Source of the DNA: Geothrix limicola
GTDB lineage: Bacteria; Acidobacteriota; Holophagae; Holophagales; Holophagaceae
Direction: 5' to 3'
Length of the DNA: 64,000 nucleotides
Assembly: GCF_030268085.1 (NCBI RefSeq)
Contig: NZ_BSDE01000006.1
Span: 62,491-126,490 of the forward strand
The notes under the pieces were generated by a model that was not told where the DNA came from, ran no database searches, and saw nothing but the letters and a program-made list of their open reading frames with translations. Positions 62,062 to 64,000 of the stretch are shown here, in pieces. The translations under genes and the position numbers were made by a program. How positions within the stretch are numbered: position 1 is the stretch's first letter; each line of letters opens with the position of its first letter.

Positions 62062-63012
62062 CTAGACCAGCAGCAGGAGGAAGGCGAAGGCCGAGGCCAG
62101 CACCCCCGCCAGCAGGAACTGCGGCACCTTGGTCATGCGGAAGCGCGCCGTCATGCTTTCCACCAGGCCCACGGCGAGGGCCAGGCCGCCGAGCCCCGCG
62201 AGGAACATCAGCCAGTTCATCCAACCGTGGGCGAGGCGCGGCAGCAGCAGGTCCACCAGCAGCGCGCCGAGCACCACCAGCTTGAGGCTGGCGCCGTAGA
62301 GCACGAGGGCGAAGGGGCGACCCGAATGATCCAGCACCATCACCTCGTGGATCATGGTGAGTTCCAGGTGGGTGTTGGGATCATCCACCGGGATGCGGGC
62401 GTTCTCGGCGAGGTAGACGATGGACCAGCCCGCGAGGATGAGGATCAGCGGCCCCGAGAGGTGCGCGGCGGTGCCCATGCCCTGCGCCTGCGGCGTCAGG
62501 CCGTGGCCGACCAACATGGGCGCCAGTGAAAGGCTGCCCGTGGCCTTGGCCAGGGCCGCGAAGCCGAAGAAGAGGGCGGGTTCAGCCAGGGCGCTGAAGG
62601 TGACCTCCCGCGCCGCTCCCATACCTTCGAAGGCCGAGCCCGTGTCCAGCGCCGAAAGCACCGTGAGGAAGCGCGCCAGGCCCAACAGGTAGGCGAAGAG
62701 GATCACATCCCCCTCGAAAGAGATCGGTGCCGGCGTGTGGCCGAAGGGCACCATCAGCGAGGCCACGAGCACCGCCGCCACGGTGCCCACGGGGCCCGCC
62801 AGGAAGATCCAGGTAGTCGTGCGGCTGAAGACGGCCTCCTTCCGCGAGAGCTTGGCCAGATCGTAGTAGAGCTGCAGCACCGGCGGCCCCGTGCGGCCCG
62901 CCATGCGGGCCTTCACCTTGGCGATGAGGCCCGGGATCAGCGGCGGCAGCAGCAGCACCGCGAGGGCGTGCAGCAGCAGGTTCAGGGCCGTGGACAGCAG
63001 GGGCTGGGACAT
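62062..63012 (-). CDS. NuoH-like subunit of Ehr complex (HyfC-like)
   Basis: 316 aa, about eight TM helices. KVKARMAGRTGPPVLQLYYD, LSRKEAVFSRTTTWIF, AENARIPVDDPNTHLELTMI are the quinone-site/ion-entry motifs of NuoH/HyfC. Anchors the peripheral module to the membrane. ATG at 63012 overlaps the HyfB-like stop (TGATG). Confidence 0.9.
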   Translation of the reverse strand: MSQPLLSTALNLLLHALAVLLLPPLIPGLIAKVKARMAGRTGPPVLQLYYDLAKLSRKEAVFSRTTTWIFLAGPVGTVAAVLVASLMVPFGHTPAPISFEGDVILFAYLLGLARFLTVLSALDTGSAFEGMGAAREVTFSALAEPALFFGFAALAKATGSLSLAPMLVGHGLTPQAQGMGTAAHLSGPLILILAGWSIVYLAENARIPVDDPNTHLELTMIHEVMVLDHSGRPFALVLYGASLKLVVLGALLVDLLLPRLAHGWMNWLMFLAGLGGLALAVGLVESMTARFRMTKVPQFLLAGVLASAFAFLLLLV

Positions 63013-64000
63013 CAAACCACCATCCAGATCAGGAGGAAGAGGAGCGTGAGCAGGACGTAGAGCAGGTACGAGGCCATCTGGCCGGTCTGGAAGAGGTGCA
63101 GGAGGGCGAGGCCCTTCGCGCCCAGCCGGAAGGCCGGATCCAGGGCCCGGTCCAGCACCGGATCGGGCACGTGGCTTTCGAAGCGGGTCCCCTTCGGGAA
63201 GAGGCCGCGCACCCGGGCCCTGTGGGTCACGGGCAGCAGCACGAAGCGCGCGCCTGTCACCAGGCTATCCGCCAGGGAGGAGGCCGTGTACTGGGCCCGG
63301 GGCGCGGTCTCGCCGTACCCGCAATCCCAGGTCGGCAAGTTTGCCGCCGCACCCTGCTGCCCTTTGAGCCAGCGCCCCAACGCCAGCGCCAGGGCCAGCA
63401 GCGCGAGGGCAAGACCCGTCAGGATGGGCAGCTTCGCCATGGCCGCGAGGGGCGGCATTCCCTCGCCAAGCCCCGCCACCACGCGATCCAGGAGGGGTGC
63501 CATAGCCACCGGGAAGACGCCGATGAAGACGCAGGTCGCCGCCAGCACGCCCATGGGCAGCAGCATGGCCCGCGGGGATTCGTGGGCCCGCTGCGCCGCC
63601 TCGGATCGCGCCGTGCCCAGGAAGGCCGCGCCGTGGGCCTTGGCGAAGCAGGCCAAGGCCAGGGCGCCGATGAGGGCCAGCGACGCGAGCACGCCCACGG
63701 ACCAGGGCCAGCGGGACAGCGCCATGGCACGGAAGGCGCCCAGGTAGATGAACCATTCGCTCACGAAGCCATTGAGGGGCGGCAGCCCGCAGATGGCCCA
63801 GGAGCCCGTCAGGAAGGCCGCCGACGTCCAGGGCATGGCCTTTCCCAGGCCGCCCATCTGCTCGAGGTTCCGCGTGCCCGTCGCGTGCACCACCGAGCCC
63901 GCCGCGAGGAAGAGCAGGCCCTTGAACAGGCCGTGGTTCAGCACGTGCAGGAGGGCTCCGGCGAAGCCCAGGGCCGCCACGACGGGATGCCCCGTGCTCT
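63012..64000 (-). CDS. NuoL-like antiporter subunit of Ehr complex (HyfB-like), 5' part beyond window
   Basis: Frame open to the right edge (329 codons seen). AALGFAGALLHVLNHGLFKG (split motif with conserved Lys), AGSVVHATGTRNLEQMGGLG, ICGLPPLNGFVSEWFIY, and a C-terminal half with further TM helices match HyfB. First visible gene of the operon. The N-terminal part is outside the window. Confidence 0.9.
   Translation of the reverse strand, partial: STGHPVVAALGFAGALLHVLNHGLFKGLLFLAAGSVVHATGTRNLEQMGGLGKAMPWTSAAFLTGSWAICGLPPLNGFVSEWFIYLGAFRAMALSRWPWSVGVLASLALIGALALACFAKAHGAAFLGTARSEAAQRAHESPRAMLLPMGVLAATCVFIGVFPVAMAPLLDRVVAGLGEGMPPLAAMAKLPILTGLALALLALALALGRWLKGQQGAAANLPTWDCGYGETAPRAQYTASSLADSLVTGARFVLLPVTHRARVRGLFPKGTRFESHVPDPVLDRALDPAFRLGAKGLALLHLFQTGQMASYLLYVLLTLLFLLIWMVV

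Noticed and set aside
59779-62529. Long plus-strand open frame opposite the Ehr operon
   Set aside because: Low-complexity, charged translation with no motif; mirror of membrane-protein codons on the other strand.
58187-64000. NiFe hydrogenase-4/formate hydrogenlyase
   Set aside because: Gene order fits, but both CxxC nickel-iron ligand pairs of the large subunit are missing, so an Ehr complex is the better call.

Overview
The window is a G+C-rich bacterial chromosome segment, roughly two thirds G+C by eye. It carries outer-membrane proteins, a BamD-type lipoprotein, a TonB receptor and many lipoproteins, so the cell is a diderm. The gene mix (Acr3/ArsM arsenic operon, an energy-converting hydrogenase-related complex, PAS-rich hybrid kinases, cyclic-di-GMP enzymes) fits an Acidobacteriota member of the Holophagaceae/Geothrix type. 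This assignment is inferred from gene content and not proven. No tRNA, rRNA, CRISPR array, prophage or insertion sequence was seen. Core genes dominate.

Layout. 1-4.3 kb: arsenic island on the minus strand in two units, arsR-arsM (arsM runs off the left edge) and arsR-CMD-acr3-rhodanese-arsN1-arsC. Many of its proteins carry paired or clustered cysteines, and both ArsR start regions share a TTTCG-N8-CGAAA inverted repeat. 4.4-13.1 kb: secreted M28 peptidase, a large patatin-like membrane phospholipase, a K+ channel with thioesterase, a PstS-like lipoprotein, and Mrp/ApbC. 13.1-26.7 kb: two copies of an unusual module (solute-binding lipoprotein overlapping a hybrid histidine kinase, no permease), flanking ppk1, rplY-pth, rpsF-rpsR and a REC-PAS-GGDEF-EAL protein. 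26.8-35.9 kb: coiled-coil lipoprotein, small membrane protein, a membrane-spermidine-synthase fusion, prfB, an alpha/beta hydrolase with bamD, aldo/keto reductase and a ThiE-like protein. 36-46.5 kb: MscS channel with a cyclic-nucleotide domain, rlmN, an ExoD-like protein, trmD-rplS, two paralogous beta-barrels, ubiD, and a LytS/LytTR pair. 46.5-56.8 kb: TonB receptor, the rplU-rpmA-obgE-nadD-rsfS cluster, gdh, a DUF535 protein, an OmpP1/FadL-like porin and a receptor Ser/Thr kinase. 57.4-64 kb: a minus-strand hydrogenase-4-like operon (B, C, E, F, G, fused H-I), running off the right edge, whose large subunit lacks the NiFe cysteines and so is best read as an Ehr complex.

The most interesting unexplained signal is a roughly 70-bp dispersed element made of two hairpins. 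The first has a CCGGGGGT/ACCCCCGG stem, a 16-nt loop and a TGC apex; the second is a locus-specific hairpin. Five copies occur in this window: three lie just after stop codons, where the second hairpin looks like a terminator, and two are inserted in frame inside conserved genes (arsM and rlmN), adding short proline-rich linkers. This behaviour recalls the Rickettsia palindromic elements.
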